Assembly (NCBI RefSeq): GCF_001625215.2
Contig: NC_030383.2
Coordinates: forward strand, 7,018,779 to 7,082,778
Source: Daucus carota subsp. sativus
Lineage: Eukaryota; Streptophyta; Magnoliopsida; Apiales; Apiaceae
Direction of reading: 5' to 3'
Length of the DNA stretch: 64,000 nt
The notes under the pieces were generated by a model that saw only the letters and a program-made list of their open reading frames with translations, made no database searches and had not been told where the DNA came from. The position numbers were made by a program, and so were the translations under genes. This document shows, one piece after another, positions 1 to 13,083 of this stretch (position 1 is its first letter; every line of letters starts with the position of its first letter).

Positions 1-1090
1 ATTTGTTTTTATTAATATTTGATTGGTTTTGTGATTACTTGTTGTTTCTTTTTCTTCTAATTTCTCCAATGAAATGTGTGAAAAAATTTAGTCAATGTTG
101 GTTGGTTGGTATAGTTCGTCAAGTTTATTTGCAATTGTGTTATTTGAGTTTGTAAGAGTTAGAGTTTGTATATCGTTACTGTTGGTGACAAAAGTGCTTC
201 AATGTCGATGAGATGGTGTTATCACTTACTGTGATTTTGAAATAATATATTATTGAATAATTCTTTTGCAAAATTTAAGGTTTGTTTGGTATAATTGGTG
301 CCATTTTTTATTTTATTTAATTGGCTTTAATAGTAGTAAATGATGTATTTATTTTTAGCTATATTAAATCTCTAGTTGACTTGCTTAATTTGTGCTAATT
401 TTTGAATTTTATTTGACTTGTTTGATTGATGCTGATTTTTGAATTTTTGTTTACCGAGTAATTGCTAATAAATATATTTTCTAAATGTTTTAAATTCATT
501 AAATTTATTTGACCGTAATAAATTCATATTATGGTGAGATATTACATTAAGTAGTGATGGACTCTTTTAAATTGAATTGATTGATGTCATAATTTTTTTA
601 TAAATGATTTAATTGTTAATTGTGCCTTGATTGAGGCGAATTTTTATCATTCATGGGTGGCCATAAATGATGGCGTATATTTTAACTTGTAAGAAGCAAT
701 CAAATATATTTAATTATTTTAGTGTCTAACCAAAGATCCTTCTTTGGTTAGACTTTATTCTAATTTTTCAACTTCAGAAATATAAACACACACTTCTATA
801 ATACTTAATTATTGGATATATTATCCTTTATAATTTTTAACTTATATAATTTTGTATATGAACTTATCTTCTTCTTTTTTCATGTGTTTTTTTGCAGGAT
901 CCTTGGGAGGTGTTAAATGGGTATTTTCCTATCATACATTAAAGCATTATTATTTAAGCGTCCGGAGATATCTTTGCATGTCTTTCGGTTAGATGATAAT
1001 CTTTTTTGAATGAATGAAATTCCCTGTAGCGGCTTATTGTATCTCGAGATACAACTCATCTACGAGTATGTAGACCCTGACAAAAAAAAA
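1..1090 (+). mobile_element. Poly(A)-tailed retroposon, copy A (5' end outside window)
   Basis: The stretch is homologous to copy C (about 35.1-36.07 kb) and copy B (about 29.3-30.3 kb). Shared landmarks in the same order are a GGCTTTAATAGTAGTAAATG block, a CGAGTAATTGCT block, a 'gggtggcca' block, and a 3' end with an ACATTAAAG-like block followed by GGTTAGATRATAA. It ends in CTGAC plus nine A at 1081-1090. No long ORF is present. The upstream target-site duplication lies outside the window, so the insertion boundaries cannot be confirmed here. Confidence 0.7.
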
Positions 1091-1523
1091 TCTCGTTTTC
1101 TAGTCACATCTGGATACGTTGAGAGTTTTTTTTCCAGTTTTTTTTATTAATTTGGAAGTATTAAATAATTAAAATTAAATATACATAAGTCATAAGTTAC
1201 TTTTTATTTTTATTATTATATTTTTAATAACTCATGGATCATTAATAAGTTAAAATTATCCAAATAAACATTTTAAACTCTCAACTTATCATATAAGTCA
1301 CATTAAATCATAAGTCAAATTTAATTTTAAATCATGAGCTCAGCCAAACTGGCTCAGAATAAGTTATCAACTTCATTTATGATCGTCATGATTAATAAAA
1401 TAAATTTTATGATCTTGATCATAAATAAATAAATTTAAATAAAAATTGACATATGTGGTGTTAGTTTTTGTAGTGTGTTTTTTTTTAAATTAATGCTAAA
1501 AATAATATGAAGTGTGATAATAT

Positions 1524-1909
1524 CAGTATCGTAAAAAACGCATTATGCGATCGCTTAAACCTGCTTTGATTTTATACAAAACATGGAATTAAGCGGGCTG
1601 TTAAACAGATTAAGCGGATTAAACGATAATTAAGCGACGTGTTGACTTGCAAATTTTTTGGTTTTAGAATATTATTTTATTTATAATATAACTATAATTA
1701 TATTGAAAATTTTAAAATATATATTTTATTAAAAATATTAGAAAATTTATATTCTTACCATATTATATTGTTTTTAAATATATTAATTTTTTAATAAATA
1801 TTTAATTGTTTTTTATTAAACCGCTTAAAATTCCATTTGAGCGTCCGCTTTACCGCTTAAGCGATACAAAGTCCTTCTACTGCTTAAAACCGATTCTTTA
1901 GTAGCACTG
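1524..1909. mobile_element. hAT-like MITE (degenerate)
   Basis: The ends are CAGTATCGTAAAAAACG and a terminal TAGTAGCACTG, which fit a hAT-type CAGTG terminal inverted repeat. The interior is rich in AAGCGG/GCTTAA motifs and very AT-rich. The flanking 8 bp match only partly (about 5 of 8), so this is an old copy or a misjudged boundary. Confidence 0.4.
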
Positions 1910-3242
1910 GAAATAAAAAAAATAATTATGTTGCATTATGTGACAAGTTACCCACTCTTATTGACCAGTATAATATCTCCCTTTGGTATGGGCAGCGAGG
2001 GAGTGACAGTCCAAGCATTTCTCACAATTGGGCTCTTCTGTGAACAATTTTGAAACGCGACGCTCTTCTGAATTTGCTATATAGAACTTCTGTAGGCAAT
2101 CAACGTCTCACACATTGTGCCCGTAGAAATCAACAACAGTGAATTACAGAGTTTATTTTGAGGAAATTTAAGCAGGCCAAATATACAATAAGAAATTGTA
2201 TTTTCCAATCTATAATAAACCAAACATGTTTATGTAATTTTCCCTATCCATTAAAAATTGCTATAAAATGATATGAAGAAATATTTATAAACGATACCTG
2301 ATTCTTAGTAATGGTACGAGTCATGATTTTGAGCTTCACCTGGTATGTTATCCCAAAGAGTACAGGTGGTCTAGCATGTTCTGAACAACTTGACACTAAC
2401 AGTGCACCAACACCCCAACATCACATGTGTGGAAAATTAAGAGTAGCACAATAGTGCTGAACAGCCAAAATGCACTACAGGCATATGAATATGATACTAA
2501 ATGTATAACTGAAAAAGGTGAAGTTTATTGACTTTTAAAAGCAGTGGGTATGAAGAAGACAGTTGTGCAATTATTTTCTCCACCACCTTGGTGAATACTA
2601 ATTTAAAATCAGACACGTAGTTCACAGAAGTCTTCTGTTTGCCTACCCAGAATAGTAAGAAACTACTATAGATTGAGAATTGATATGTGGCCATGTGGAA
2701 GAGAACTTAATAGCTAGAATGTTGCTTCATCTTTGAATGATGGAACTCGAAATTGACCAAATATCAGAGTGGCTAAACTCTGCACTCGGACGTTCAGATC
2801 ATTCGGTGCCATGTTAACAACATTCTGAGATCCTTTAAGTTTTATGAGAAGAATTTGGTATGTGTTAATAGTAGTCGCTCACTCAAAAATTATGCTATAT
2901 CTACAAGGAAAAGAGCATGACATTGTACAAATCTGTATAGCAAGGACTTATGATATTGTATAAATCTGTAGAGAAACATCTTCCTGATACATGGAGGTAA
3001 AATAGAAGGTGCTATAGCAGGACAATCTACGTAGCAAGCCTTTTAACCAAGATTTCTCGGCACTAGTTAGTAGATTACTCTTTCAATATTAGTTACCAAT
3101 TGTTAAGGCAAAAAAGAAATTTACCTAAAAGCAAATATAATGCTAGGTAAACAAATTATATGCAGTACATTCCAAAAGATCTGTAGAACCAAGACTCAGT
3201 ATAGAGCAAGGATTAAGGATAACTTTTAATGGGTTTTATAAA
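1910..3242. other. Intergenic, downstream of the receptor kinase
   Basis: I see no coding region that I can support. The part next to 3243 is the expected 3' UTR and terminator zone of the minus-strand kinase gene. Confidence 0.5.
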
Positions 3243-5732
3243 TTATCTACCTTCTTTGTTTACCAGCTGAGAAAAAATTTCGCCTGATGTCACATCTGTA
3301 GTAGCATCTTGAATATCACCATCCGTCCTAGAACTGCAAGAGTAAACCGTAGGAACAGCTTCGTGCTCTAGGACTTCCGGTGTTGTATGATTAGTATCCT
3401 GGGAAGGTTCTTTGCTATCCTGGAGCTGAAGTGCATATTCCAAATTCCACAACACATCACCCATTGTTGGTCTATCAACACCATATTCTGCCAAACATTT
3501 CTCTGCTGTTTCCCCTAGTTTTTTCAAAGAGTTTGAATTAATATTACCCACAAGATTTGGATCGATAATCTGTGCAAGAAGACCCTTCTTCTGCCATTCC
3601 ATTGCCCATTCAGCTAAGTTTACCTGTTCCCTGTCTAACAACGGATCAACAGCTGGTCGAGCACAAAGAACTTCAAAAAGTACAACCCCAAAAGAATAAA
3701 CATCGGACTTATCCGTAAGTTGCTGTCGGCGAAAGTACTCTGGATCAAGATATCCAAAACTACCTTTGACACCAGTGCTAACATGAGTCTCATCAAGACA
3801 TGGGCCAGATCTTGAAAGACCAAAATCAGCAACTTTAGCAACATAGTTTTCATCAAGCAAGATGTTGGTTGATTTGATGTCTCTATGGATGATTCCTTGT
3901 GCTGAACCAGTGTGAAGATAGTGTAAACCTCTAGCAGCACCAATGCATATTTCAAGCCTTTGCTTCCAAGACAAAGGTGGCAAATTGGAACCGTATAAAT
4001 GGTTTTTCAGCGCCCCCTTCTCCATATATTCATAAACAAGTATCATTTCAGACTGCTCTTCACAATAGCCAACAAGTGAAACAAGATGGCGATGGCGAAT
4101 TTTTGACAAAATGGTTATCTCAGTCTGAAATTCTGGCAGGCCTTGCCTGGAACCACGTACACCTCGCTTCACAGCAACCCTTGTTGAATCCTTAAGAACT
4201 CCTTTATAAACCATCCCAAAGCCACCAGATCCAATAACCAGATTCTTGTCAAAATTATTCGTTCCTGATTCTAGTTCAGCAAAAGGAATCTTTAACGCAA
4301 GATACCCATTTTGTCCCGGAGATGTAGATGTGGTAACTATAGACTGTTTACTAAGTGAACTTCCTCCAAAACCACGAAGAGGTGTCCAACCCATACTCTC
4401 TGCAGGTCTTGGCTTTGCTTTTCTCCTCTTGGATCTCAAGACAACCAAAACTGCAAGTATTGCTAAACATACTACAGCAACTCCTCCAACTATAGAACCC
4501 ACCAAAATCCATTTATTTATCTTTTTAGATTCTGCTCGTATGCCCACAAAGTTAACAATCCTCATGATCTCCACCCCATTCAATATAGCATTCTTTCTAA
4601 GAATATTACTTAAATCCGAAGGACCAATACTAACACGAACAATCCTTGAATTCTCCGAATCAACAACAAAATCAATGTAGTATGGAGACGCAAGAGAATG
4701 AAACGTCAACGAAGACAGATCAACATCTTTATATGCAACAAACTCATTTATGTAAACATCAAAGTAGAGCTGATTAAGCGCAATACTAACAATGTCACAA
4801 AAGTGCAAACGAACAAAATGTCTAACAGATCCCGCCCCCACTGGAAAATCCCAAGTTACATTGAAATACGAGAACCCCGACGACGTATTATCCCTATTCA
4901 TTTGTTGTGCAGTCATGTACACATTATCCGGTGCAATTTCTCTACTAGCACCGCCTTTCTGATAGTTTGGCGGGTGTGTAGTATTCGCCAATTTAGCCGT
5001 TAATTTGGAAACCAAAAATTCCTCATCAGGAACCCAAGTCCTCCAAAGAGTATCATTAAAAGGAGTTAACTTAGGCCCCCCAACATTAATCCTATGAATA
5101 GTTTCCAAAGTTTGCAATCTAAGATCTTTAAATTCTTGAACACCATTAGGGCCAATCAATTTAACCCCATTATCAAGAATAAAATCATCCGGCGTCGAAA
5201 AGACTTCAATTGCACACACAAAAGCCAAACCATCCTCCTCCCCATTGGGCACAAACAAGACCTCAAAATTAACCTTATCCGCCATCAAAACAAACTCCTT
5301 AAAAACAGGTTTCTTAGCACTAAAATGACTCAAAACCAACAACCCATTAGCAGAAACACTAAAATTAGCATTCCCAAGATTATAATCCTCAGTAACAAAC
5401 GGTGAAAAATGCAATCTTACCAAATGGGTCCCCAGTTTATTAATCTTGAACGTGTAAGCTGAAGCAGTCTTGAAAATCCTTGCAGTACCATAAAGTGGAG
5501 CCGCAATTGAAGATGGGTTCGGATTTGTGACTGAAACAGACTCCCCAGAACTCAAAAACACAGAGCCTGGTTGAATCCCATCAGCTACAAAAACCCTGTT
5601 ATCAACACTAACATTGGTGTTTGATCCACAATTCACGAGATAATTATCAGGGGGTGTGAAAGATGATGTAACTACACTATGTAGAGAAACATATAAACAC
5701 AGAGAAAGCAATTGCATAATTCTTGACCCCAT
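3243..5732 (-). CDS. CrRLK1L (malectin-like) receptor-like kinase, At5g24010-like
   Basis: This is a single-exon, 829-residue receptor kinase of the Catharanthus roseus RLK1-like family (FERONIA/THESEUS relatives), which acts at the plasma membrane in cell-wall sensing. Residues 1-24 form a signal peptide, about 28-395 a malectin-like ectodomain, 408-432 a transmembrane helix followed by a basic stop-transfer stretch, and about 498-770 a Ser/Thr kinase. The kinase is intact: GSGGFG loop at 501-506, Lys522, HRDIK at 616-620, DFG at 636-638. The activation loop has GSFGYLDPEY. The sequence agrees closely with my recollection of Arabidopsis At5g24010. The reading frame is open 55 codons further upstream, but that part looks like 5' UTR. 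A reverse-strand TATA-like TTTATATACAC lies at about 5795-5808, and the hydrophobic signal peptide starts directly at the chosen Met. The ligand is unknown. Confidence 0.93.
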   Translation of the reverse strand: MGSRIMQLLSLCLYVSLHSVVTSSFTPPDNYLVNCGSNTNVSVDNRVFVADGIQPGSVFLSSGESVSVTNPNPSSIAAPLYGTARIFKTASAYTFKINKLGTHLVRLHFSPFVTEDYNLGNANFSVSANGLLVLSHFSAKKPVFKEFVLMADKVNFEVLFVPNGEEDGLAFVCAIEVFSTPDDFILDNGVKLIGPNGVQEFKDLRLQTLETIHRINVGGPKLTPFNDTLWRTWVPDEEFLVSKLTAKLANTTHPPNYQKGGASREIAPDNVYMTAQQMNRDNTSSGFSYFNVTWDFPVGAGSVRHFVRLHFCDIVSIALNQLYFDVYINEFVAYKDVDLSSLTFHSLASPYYIDFVVDSENSRIVRVSIGPSDLSNILRKNAILNGVEIMRIVNFVGIRAESKKINKWILVGSIVGGVAVVCLAILAVLVVLRSKRRKAKPRPAESMGWTPLRGFGGSSLSKQSIVTTSTSPGQNGYLALKIPFAELESGTNNFDKNLVIGSGGFGMVYKGVLKDSTRVAVKRGVRGSRQGLPEFQTEITILSKIRHRHLVSLVGYCEEQSEMILVYEYMEKGALKNHLYGSNLPPLSWKQRLEICIGAARGLHYLHTGSAQGIIHRDIKSTNILLDENYVAKVADFGLSRSGPCLDETHVSTGVKGSFGYLDPEYFRRQQLTDKSDVYSFGVVLFEVLCARPAVDPLLDREQVNLAEWAMEWQKKGLLAQIIDPNLVGNINSNSLKKLGETAEKCLAEYGVDRPTMGDVLWNLEYALQLQDSKEPSQDTNHTTPEVLEHEAVPTVYSCSSRTDGDIQDATTDVTSGEIFSQLVNKEGR

Positions 5733-5794
5733 TGTGAGAAAAAGTGAGGTTTGTGATTTTTGTTCACATAAGAAATTTATTTGTTTGCAGTGTG

Positions 5795-5808
5795 TGTATA
5801 TAAAATTG
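5795..5808 (-). promoter_or_regulatory. TATA box of the receptor kinase
   Basis: On the minus strand the sequence reads TTTATATACAC about 65 nt upstream of the chosen start codon. It lies inside the longer open frame, which is why the upstream Met was rejected as start. Confidence 0.5.
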
Positions 5809-5897
5809 TGAAGAATGGAGTGAGTTTCTGGAAGATTTTGACTTGTAGTGATGAAGATTAACAAATGGAGAAAGTGAAGGTGACAATGGGGGTGCAA

Positions 5898-7158
5898 TGG
5901 ATTGTTTTTGGGTGGGGTTTTTTATGGAGGTGACAAATGAACATAAGTTATCATTAATACACTTTTAACAGTAAGTTTATGGGACTACAGTTAGCTTACG
6001 TGGCTCACACCCACAACGTTAGCACTAAACTAGTAAACTTGTTTTGCTTTCAGGTTTGTGTTCAGATTTGATCTTGTTTTAGCCGGATTTCGATTTTGTT
6101 AAGTAGGCGTGTATACACATATGACATATCTATGACAACTGTTTGTTATAACAAATTATCAGTATTTTTCTTACGGCAGAAAGATACAAACTTGATGTCC
6201 AAATTATGAATATAGCTTATAGCCCGTGCAAGGCACGAGAGCTTTTTAATTATTTATAAACTTTTTAAATATATTTTAAATGGTGTGAAAAAATTTAATT
6301 TATATATAATAAATTAAAATTTTTAATAAAATAAAATTCAAAATTATGATTTGTTTGTAAGTTAGAACTTTGGTAAATACATCATCACAGCCATTAATGG
6401 TTTCAAATAAATTATTTTAATCAAGCAATTCCTTTTCTCGTATGTATCATGCCAAAGTATTAAATTTTATCTATTAAATTTTAATATATTTTGAGTGGAA
6501 TACGTTATGCCAACTCCTATTAGATTATATTAATAAATGTATTTTATATTAAAATTATTATAATGTGATTTAAATATTTTTCAGAAAATTTATATGGTTC
6601 TAAATTAAAATTGATAAACATAATTTGTTTTGAATTAAGAAAAGGAATCATAAATATGCAATAAGAAGGTAGAATCTATTTTGGATTAAGAAAAAGTTTT
6701 TTATCTGTTCCTCACATAAATCCGGCTTATTAATTTTAAAATATATTATAAAAAAATTGTGACGGTGAGATTTATATGATTCTACGAATAAAACTGGTAG
6801 GAAATATTTATTTAGGATAAAAAAAAATCATATACATGTGAAAGACAGAATTTGTTTTGGATTCAGAAAATGAATTATAAACAAGATATCAGTTGCCTTC
6901 TAGAACAGAATTTAATTTTGTTCCAATCTAACGGTGCTTATTTGTTCAATATAAGATCCAACGGATGATAAGTTTTTGGACCAGAGGACCATGCGACCAA
7001 ATTATCTCCCTTACGCTTATTATATATAAGTATATAATGTAATGTGAAATTCAGATAAAAAAGTCAGAAACTTTTATAAAAATTTAAAATAAATAAATAA
7101 ATAAATTTCTATGGTGTTTTTATTTTAAATAAAAATCTTTTTTTTACCCTTCCTTATA
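5898..7158. other. Intergenic, AT-rich, with a possible degenerate Helitron 3' end
   Basis: At about 6212-6240 the minus strand reads CTCGTGCCTTGCACGGG, then CTATAAGCTA. This is the same hairpin-plus-CTA arrangement as the better Helitron ends at 9986 and 41884. The terminal tetranucleotide is CTAT rather than CTAG, so it is degenerate. I see no gene here. Confidence 0.35.
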
Positions 7159-9986
7159 TCTATATATAAAAATTTTTTGATTATTTTAATTGTGAAAAAT
7201 AAGTTGACGGGAAAAAAGGACTTGGGACTTGGGAGTACCCAAAACAAAAAAAAAAAGACTAAAAAGCCTCTCTCTTCGTTCATAAAATAAAGCATAATTT
7301 TTATGATAAAATATTGTAAAAAAAGTGCTCCAGATTAATTACAAGAAAAGTAATGCAAAATTTTGTTTGTAAATTACATCATCGATAGATGACTGATTTT
7401 AATTTTATAATTTATGTGTAAATAAAGAATCCCAATATTACTAGCGGGAGTTGAACAATTATAAATTATCAATTAAAATTTGAAAAAATAAATTGAAAAT
7501 AATTTTAAAGTATCTAACATGTTCGTTAAAAAAATACTGAGTTTATTATGAAAAAATTGCTGCGATATAATTATAATAAATACAAGGCCATATCAAAATT
7601 AACACTTTGCCATTTATTAACTCTGCAGCTAAATCATTTATAACAACGTTTAGAAAATGAATTTGATATTTGGACATATTTGTAAAAAAAATCAGAAAAA
7701 TTAAAAAAATTAAAAATATGTATTTAAGAAATATGGCAAGAAAATATCAAACACCGCCTTATCTAATTTGTAGCCATCTAGTTGAGCGGTGAGAGTTCTA
7801 GCGAGGTTTCAAGTGGACACAAAAAAGACGATTCACATTGCTAGAAATTGTAAAAGCCGATCCTAATCTATAGTACTCCCTCCGTCCCAGCCAATTCTTT
7901 ACGTTTGATTTGAGCACGGAGGTTAAGAAATATGTATAAAGTAGTGGAAAAGAGGAAGAAAAGTGGATGAAGTGGTGAGACCCATCAATTTTTAATGAAT
8001 AAAAGAGAGATAGTGGAGTAAAAGTAGTGTGAAAAGGGAGTAAAAATAGTGTGAAAAGGGAGGAAAAGTTGGGAAGTGGTGGGACCTATTGACTATTTTT
8101 GGTAAGTTTTGGAATGTAAAGAATTGAATGGGACATCCAAAAAAAGAAACTGTAAAGAACCTGGTGGGACGGAGGGAGTAGTGAACAACTATTACGGACA
8201 AAAATTTGAGTCACATGACATCAATTCTTTTCGATGACTACTTTTTTGTCTTATTTACTTGTTGCAGTCATTAACTTTTATTAACCGAGGACGCACTAAA
8301 CACTTTTAATTATTCTAGTCCAGTCCGGATCTTTGTACCATCACAACATGTGATCTCAGTTAATCCAGAGCAATCAACACTAATGTGAAGGATTAGTGTA
8401 CGAGTGATATGACTCATTGATGAGCGAAGAGAACACTGGGGGCGTCAATACTGTTATTATCGCATAATCCAACGAGATATGCTGTTTGTATACTACTACT
8501 CATATGATACGGTGGTGGTGGGACTATGTTGTTGAAATTTTGATTCACTTGTTCGGTGGATGTCGATCTCATGTGATCACGACTTTCATTCAGATAAGCT
8601 TGAAATATTTCAGTGCTGGATCATGTAAAAATTTTCTACATTTCTGTTTAAGAAACACAGACTAATAATATACGTGAAAAATATTAATAAATTTTAAATA
8701 GCGTTGTCAAGTTACGAATAGGAACCTTCCACTGATCAAGCCAAATGGCGGGCATCAAATTATATTTACCATATAACCAATTATTTTGGTACATCTATAC
8801 AACCAATTATTTTTTTTAATTTGGGCCAAATTACGGACTTATCAATATAACCAATAATTCTTTTTAATTGAAATATAATATCTTTTTTATATTTCTGACT
8901 AAAAAATTCAATCTTCTAAAATAACATTTAGAAACATGCTAATTATTTTTTAACTAAAATATATTATCTTTTTATAAATTTTTTAACTTAAAAATCAATC
9001 TTTTACAATTAATACGGACATGAGCGACATATTTATATCTGAAGATAGTGTGCCACGACTCTAAACATCAAATAATAAAAAATAGAGGGAGCATTGTTAT
9101 ATTGGTTAGGCGGTTGGAACTTGGTCCCAAGTACGGTCTATCTATATAACCAATTATTTTTTTTAACTAAAATAAATTATCCTTTATATATTTTTTAATT
9201 AAAAAAACTCAATTTTCTAAAATAACATCAAGCAACATAGTAATGTCTTTTTAATCAAAACACGTCATCTTTTTTAGATTTTCTAACTAAAAAAATCAAG
9301 CTTTTACAATTAACACGGGCGACATATATATATAATATCATTATATATAATTATTAATAAATAACATGTGATATTATTCAACCAAAATACATTAAAAACA
9401 TTATTTTTAGATAATCTAATGATCTTACATTATAAGAAATGTTACAAATATATCATTACTATATATTATTACTTTATTAAATCCAAAAATAAAAAGTTCA
9501 GTCAGTTAGTTGAGTTTGGTGAATCGGTTGGTATTCGATTCACAGGGCTCTTGAATTTATAAGTTATAACATCTTATAGTATATTTTTTAGTATCAATTA
9601 AACCAAAACGTTAAATTTAGGTTAGTATGATGGGTCGATATTTGGTTTCATGTGTCCCTTTAAATTATAACATGTTTTATATCATATTATTAATTATGAA
9701 TAACAAAATATTAAAAGGTTGATTGGTTAGTTTATATCTGAGTTTACACGCCTCCTTAAATTATAACATGTAAAAAAAAATATTAACTTTCTCATTAAAA
9801 TACATATGTTCGACCTAATTTTAATTAGCCATTCGAACGGACTTAATTATAAAGAATTTATCATTTATTTAACCACATTATTATACCATGATTTTATTTT
9901 TACAATACAATTATGTAAATTTAAAATATATACGATAAAATAACAAATATATTAACCGCCCGTGCATTGCACGGGTTATAAGCTAG
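7159..9986 (+). mobile_element. Probable non-autonomous Helitron
   Basis: The 3' end is clear: a hairpin CCCGTGCATTGCACGGG (9958-9975 region), then TTATAAG and terminal CTAG at 9983-9986, followed by host T. A candidate 5' end is A|TCTATATATAAAAAT at 7159, which fits the usual TC start after a host A. No Rep/helicase coding sequence is present. A Stowaway MITE is nested at 7876-8178. The 3' end is more certain than the 5' end. Confidence 0.5.
7876..8178. mobile_element. Stowaway-type MITE
   Basis: The terminal inverted repeats are CTCCCTCCGTCCC and GGGACGGAGGGAG, flanked by TA on both sides. The element is about 303 bp, with no coding capacity. Confidence 0.85.
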
Positions 9987-10303
9987 TATGATTATAATCC
10001 GAAGGAAGGACATCTACTCTTTAAATAATCTTTTTAATTTCAATTTAAAAAAGATGAGAAAAATTAATATTATAATATTTCTAATTACACTTTAATAATT
10101 AAGAACATCATCTTCTTACTCTCTCGTTTACTTTCCTCCAATTTTATTCACTTTTCTCTTTCTCTTTGATTTTATCTTCAAATAATATTAAGATATAAAT
10201 ATAAAATTATGATTAGACTTATTTTTCAAAAAGTAATTTAGAAGTTTGCCGCAAAAGAAGTAATTATTTAGGAGTCATTATTGAATACGACATTCAAACT
10301 ATA

Positions 10304-10606
10304 GGGTCATGTTCCAGAGAGAACCATTAGAGAGAGAGAACCGTTACCTTATAAGGCAGGGTTCTGCAGCAGAACTTAAGTATGAGTTAGGGTTCTGCAG
10401 CAGAACTTCACATGCAAAAAATGTCAATATCTATGTATTAGATTTTAAAATTATTTTTGAACACACACAACGATGAAAAAATATGAAAAAAACATGTATT
10501 TAAATTTAGATCCTAAAAATCTATTTAAAATTTAGGGTTCCGCAGCAGAATCTTAGTGGTTCTATGGTTCTATTTTAAGGACTGGTTCTTTCTTGAGCGC
10601 GACCCT
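10304..10606. mobile_element. MULE-like MITE with 9-bp target duplication
   Basis: The ends are GGGTCATGTTCCAGAGAGAA and a terminal CTTGAGCGCGACCC. Flanking repeats are CAAACTATA (10295-10303) and CAAAGTATA (10607-10615), 8 of 9 identical. The interior has several GTTCTGCAGCAGAAC palindromes. Confidence 0.65.
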
Positions 10607-10630
10607 CAAAGTATAATCTTAATTAGCACA

Positions 10631-10646
10631 TTTTTTTTTTGAAAAC
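10631..10646 (-). mobile_element. 16-bp retroposon-tail nano-insertion
   Basis: Sixteen bases (ten T, then GAAAAC) lie between AATCTTAATTAGCACA (10615-10630) and AATCTTAGTTAGCACA (10647-10662), a 16-bp duplication with one mismatch. Read on the minus strand the insert is GTTTTC plus A10, which matches the TTTTCAAAA terminus of retroposon copy B. Confidence 0.6.
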
Positions 10647-10662
10647 AATCTTAGTTAGCACA

Positions 10663-12654
10663 CTAGAATCAAAGAAGAGTGAACGGTAGTTTTAAGAAGG
10701 TTCCATGAGGAAAAAAAATAAAGAACACGTTTCTGATCGTTGATTATGGAGTGTTTGGGCTGAGTTTAAAAATCCAATTTCTAGATTGATAAATTGAGTA
10801 AAAATTTAAAACTTATTTGTAACAAAGTCAAGAATACTTAGTTTTGTTTTATAAATTTTAGTTTTTTGCTCAACACTTTAATCACTTATAAATTTTAACA
10901 TATTTCGAACTTTTATTTTACTTCTTTATTTTACGAATTCAAATTTGGTGAGTTAAGAAGAAGAATCCAGGGAAAAGAATTAATTTGCTGACTAACGAAT
11001 ATCAATATCCGAGTGATAAAAAAAAAAAAATTTAATATTGAAAGAGAAGATTTGTGGCCATGTGGATTGATTCAATTCTTCGGTCTATTTCTTCTTTTTT
11101 TTGGAAATGATTTTTAGAAATTATACGCGATATTTGATAGAACTATTTTTTATATAAAATTCAGAAAAGATATATACCAGAAATAGTTTTAAATAGCTCA
11201 CATTCGTTAAAAGGAAAAAAGAATACAGCTCATATGTTTGCCCTTGTTTTCTAATATTTATTATATTTCTAAAATTATTTTCTTTTTATGTATTTTTCTG
11301 AAATTGTCTTAAGAACGAGATGAAGATGTTATTTTCCAAAATCTTCTTCCAGTTTTAAAAAATCGAAATATCTTTAAAAATTTAGAAGGATGTGAAGAAA
11401 AAAGATAAATTTCGATATCTATTTACATCTAAGTCCTCCACAGTTCTACAACTAAATTATTGATTTTGGGTCAGGTTTGAAGATAAAGATGTATGAATTG
11501 ACAGAAATATGCAATTTCATAATTCCAAGAGAAATATAAAGTACATAGACGAAGGTAAAAGAAGACTTTCAAAAATAATAAATTCATACAAATAAATTAT
11601 TATCAATCTTGTGTCTCTTAACATGAAGAAAAATTAAATACAATGTGATATTAGGTTTATCCTAATAATCACGGTAGAAAAATGAAATAATAAAATTACA
11701 AACAACCACTTCTTTTCATCTTAAAGTTATAAATCCAAATTACTTCAAATATATTCCAATAATTGATACATAGCAAATATTTATATTATTCATTTTGACA
11801 ACTATTCGTGTCTTTTACTAATTGTTACTAATTAAATAAATGAACATGAAAATATGTATTTTACTAATTGTTACTGATTGAATAAGTGAACATGAAAATA
11901 TGAATGAGACTAGTTGATACCGAAAAATTGAATATGAACCAAACCAATTATGTTTTAGTGTTTATATTATACTAGCTTTTAACAGACTATATAATTCTTA
12001 ATTTATCATTTATAATATAACTTTTAATATTATTTTAGTATTATAGATTAATTAATTGGATTTAATTAAATTATATTAATCAACTAATTTTGTTTTATTA
12101 TAAATCATATTTAAAAGGATAATGATAAAGTTTTTATCTTGTATTACAAGGCCAAGATGACTATAATTTGTAGTCGTACAATATTTTAATTTGATCATGT
12201 GTTTGATGATTCAGTTTATAACTAAAAATCCGCTTTATCTAGAGTTCTCATAGTCTTACATCTCTAAACACAGAATTCTCATAGTCCTACATTTCTAAAC
12301 AGTTTGATATAGTATAAGATAAAAACTCCACCATCATTTTTTTAAATATAATTTATAATTAGTTAAAAAATGTTACCCGTTTGTTAATATAATTTAATAA
12401 GATTTCAATTCATTAATACTAAAACACTAATAAAATGTTGTTAGAATTTAAATTATATATAATAAATTTAAAATTATAATATATAGTATATAAATAATAT
12501 ATAAATTATATTTAAAAGAATAATGGTGGAGTTTTTTATCTTGTATTACATCACAAGTGTTTGTAATTTGAACGGTATAAAACTCTTTAATATTGTAAGA
12601 GCAAGAGAAGTCTGCATGTGACCGACTTGTAGTTATAAAGGAGATGACCAAACC
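10663..12654. other. Gene-free AT-rich stretch
   Basis: I see no supported gene. At about 12239-12300 a unit of roughly 31 bp (TTCTCATAGTC... TCTAAACA) occurs twice in tandem. Segments near 12100-12170 and 12510-12570 resemble each other around TTTTTATCTTGTATTACA, suggesting a diverged local duplication. Confidence 0.4.
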
Positions 12655-12742
12655 AAAATTTTGTACGACTACAAATTAAACCTATGTTGGCTTATTATAA
12701 AATTTTGTACGACTACAAATTAAACATATGTTGGCTTATTAT
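12655..12742 (+). repeat. 44-bp tandem duplication
   Basis: A 44-bp unit starting AAAATTTTGTACGACTAC is repeated head to tail (12655-12698, 12699-12742). I see a single C/A difference, so the event is recent. Confidence 0.9.
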
Positions 12743-12778
12743 ATTATAGTATAGATGACCCGGACCAAATATATTTTA

Positions 12779-13083
12779 TTCCCTCCGTCCTCCTCAATTG
12801 TTTATATTTTGGAGGAGGATACGGAGACCAAGACAATGTATAAAAAATGAGTAGAGTTAGGTGAAAAGTGGATAAAGTAATGGGACCTATCAATATTTAA
12901 TAATAGATTTGAGACAGTGGAAGAAAGTAGTGGGTGTAATAGTAATTTTTATTGTTAAATATATGAGATAGTAGGAGAAGATAATGGGTATAATGATAAG
13001 AAAAACTTACTATTTATAATAACGTAAAGAAATGAGAGGGACATCCAAAATAGTAACTGTAAAGAAATGGGACGGAGGGAGTA
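12779..13083. mobile_element. Stowaway-type MITE, family shared with 41025 and 61415
   Basis: Ends are CCCTCCGTCC and GGGACGGAGGGAG. The interior (ACCAAGACAATGTATA, AAAAGTGGATAAAGTA, AATGAGAGGGACATCC) is nearly shared with the elements at 61415-61717 and, inverted, 41025-41324. Confidence 0.85.

Noticed and set aside
5733-5897. N-terminal extension of the receptor kinase frame
   Set aside because: It lies across a TATA-like box, has no family similarity, and would bury the signal peptide.
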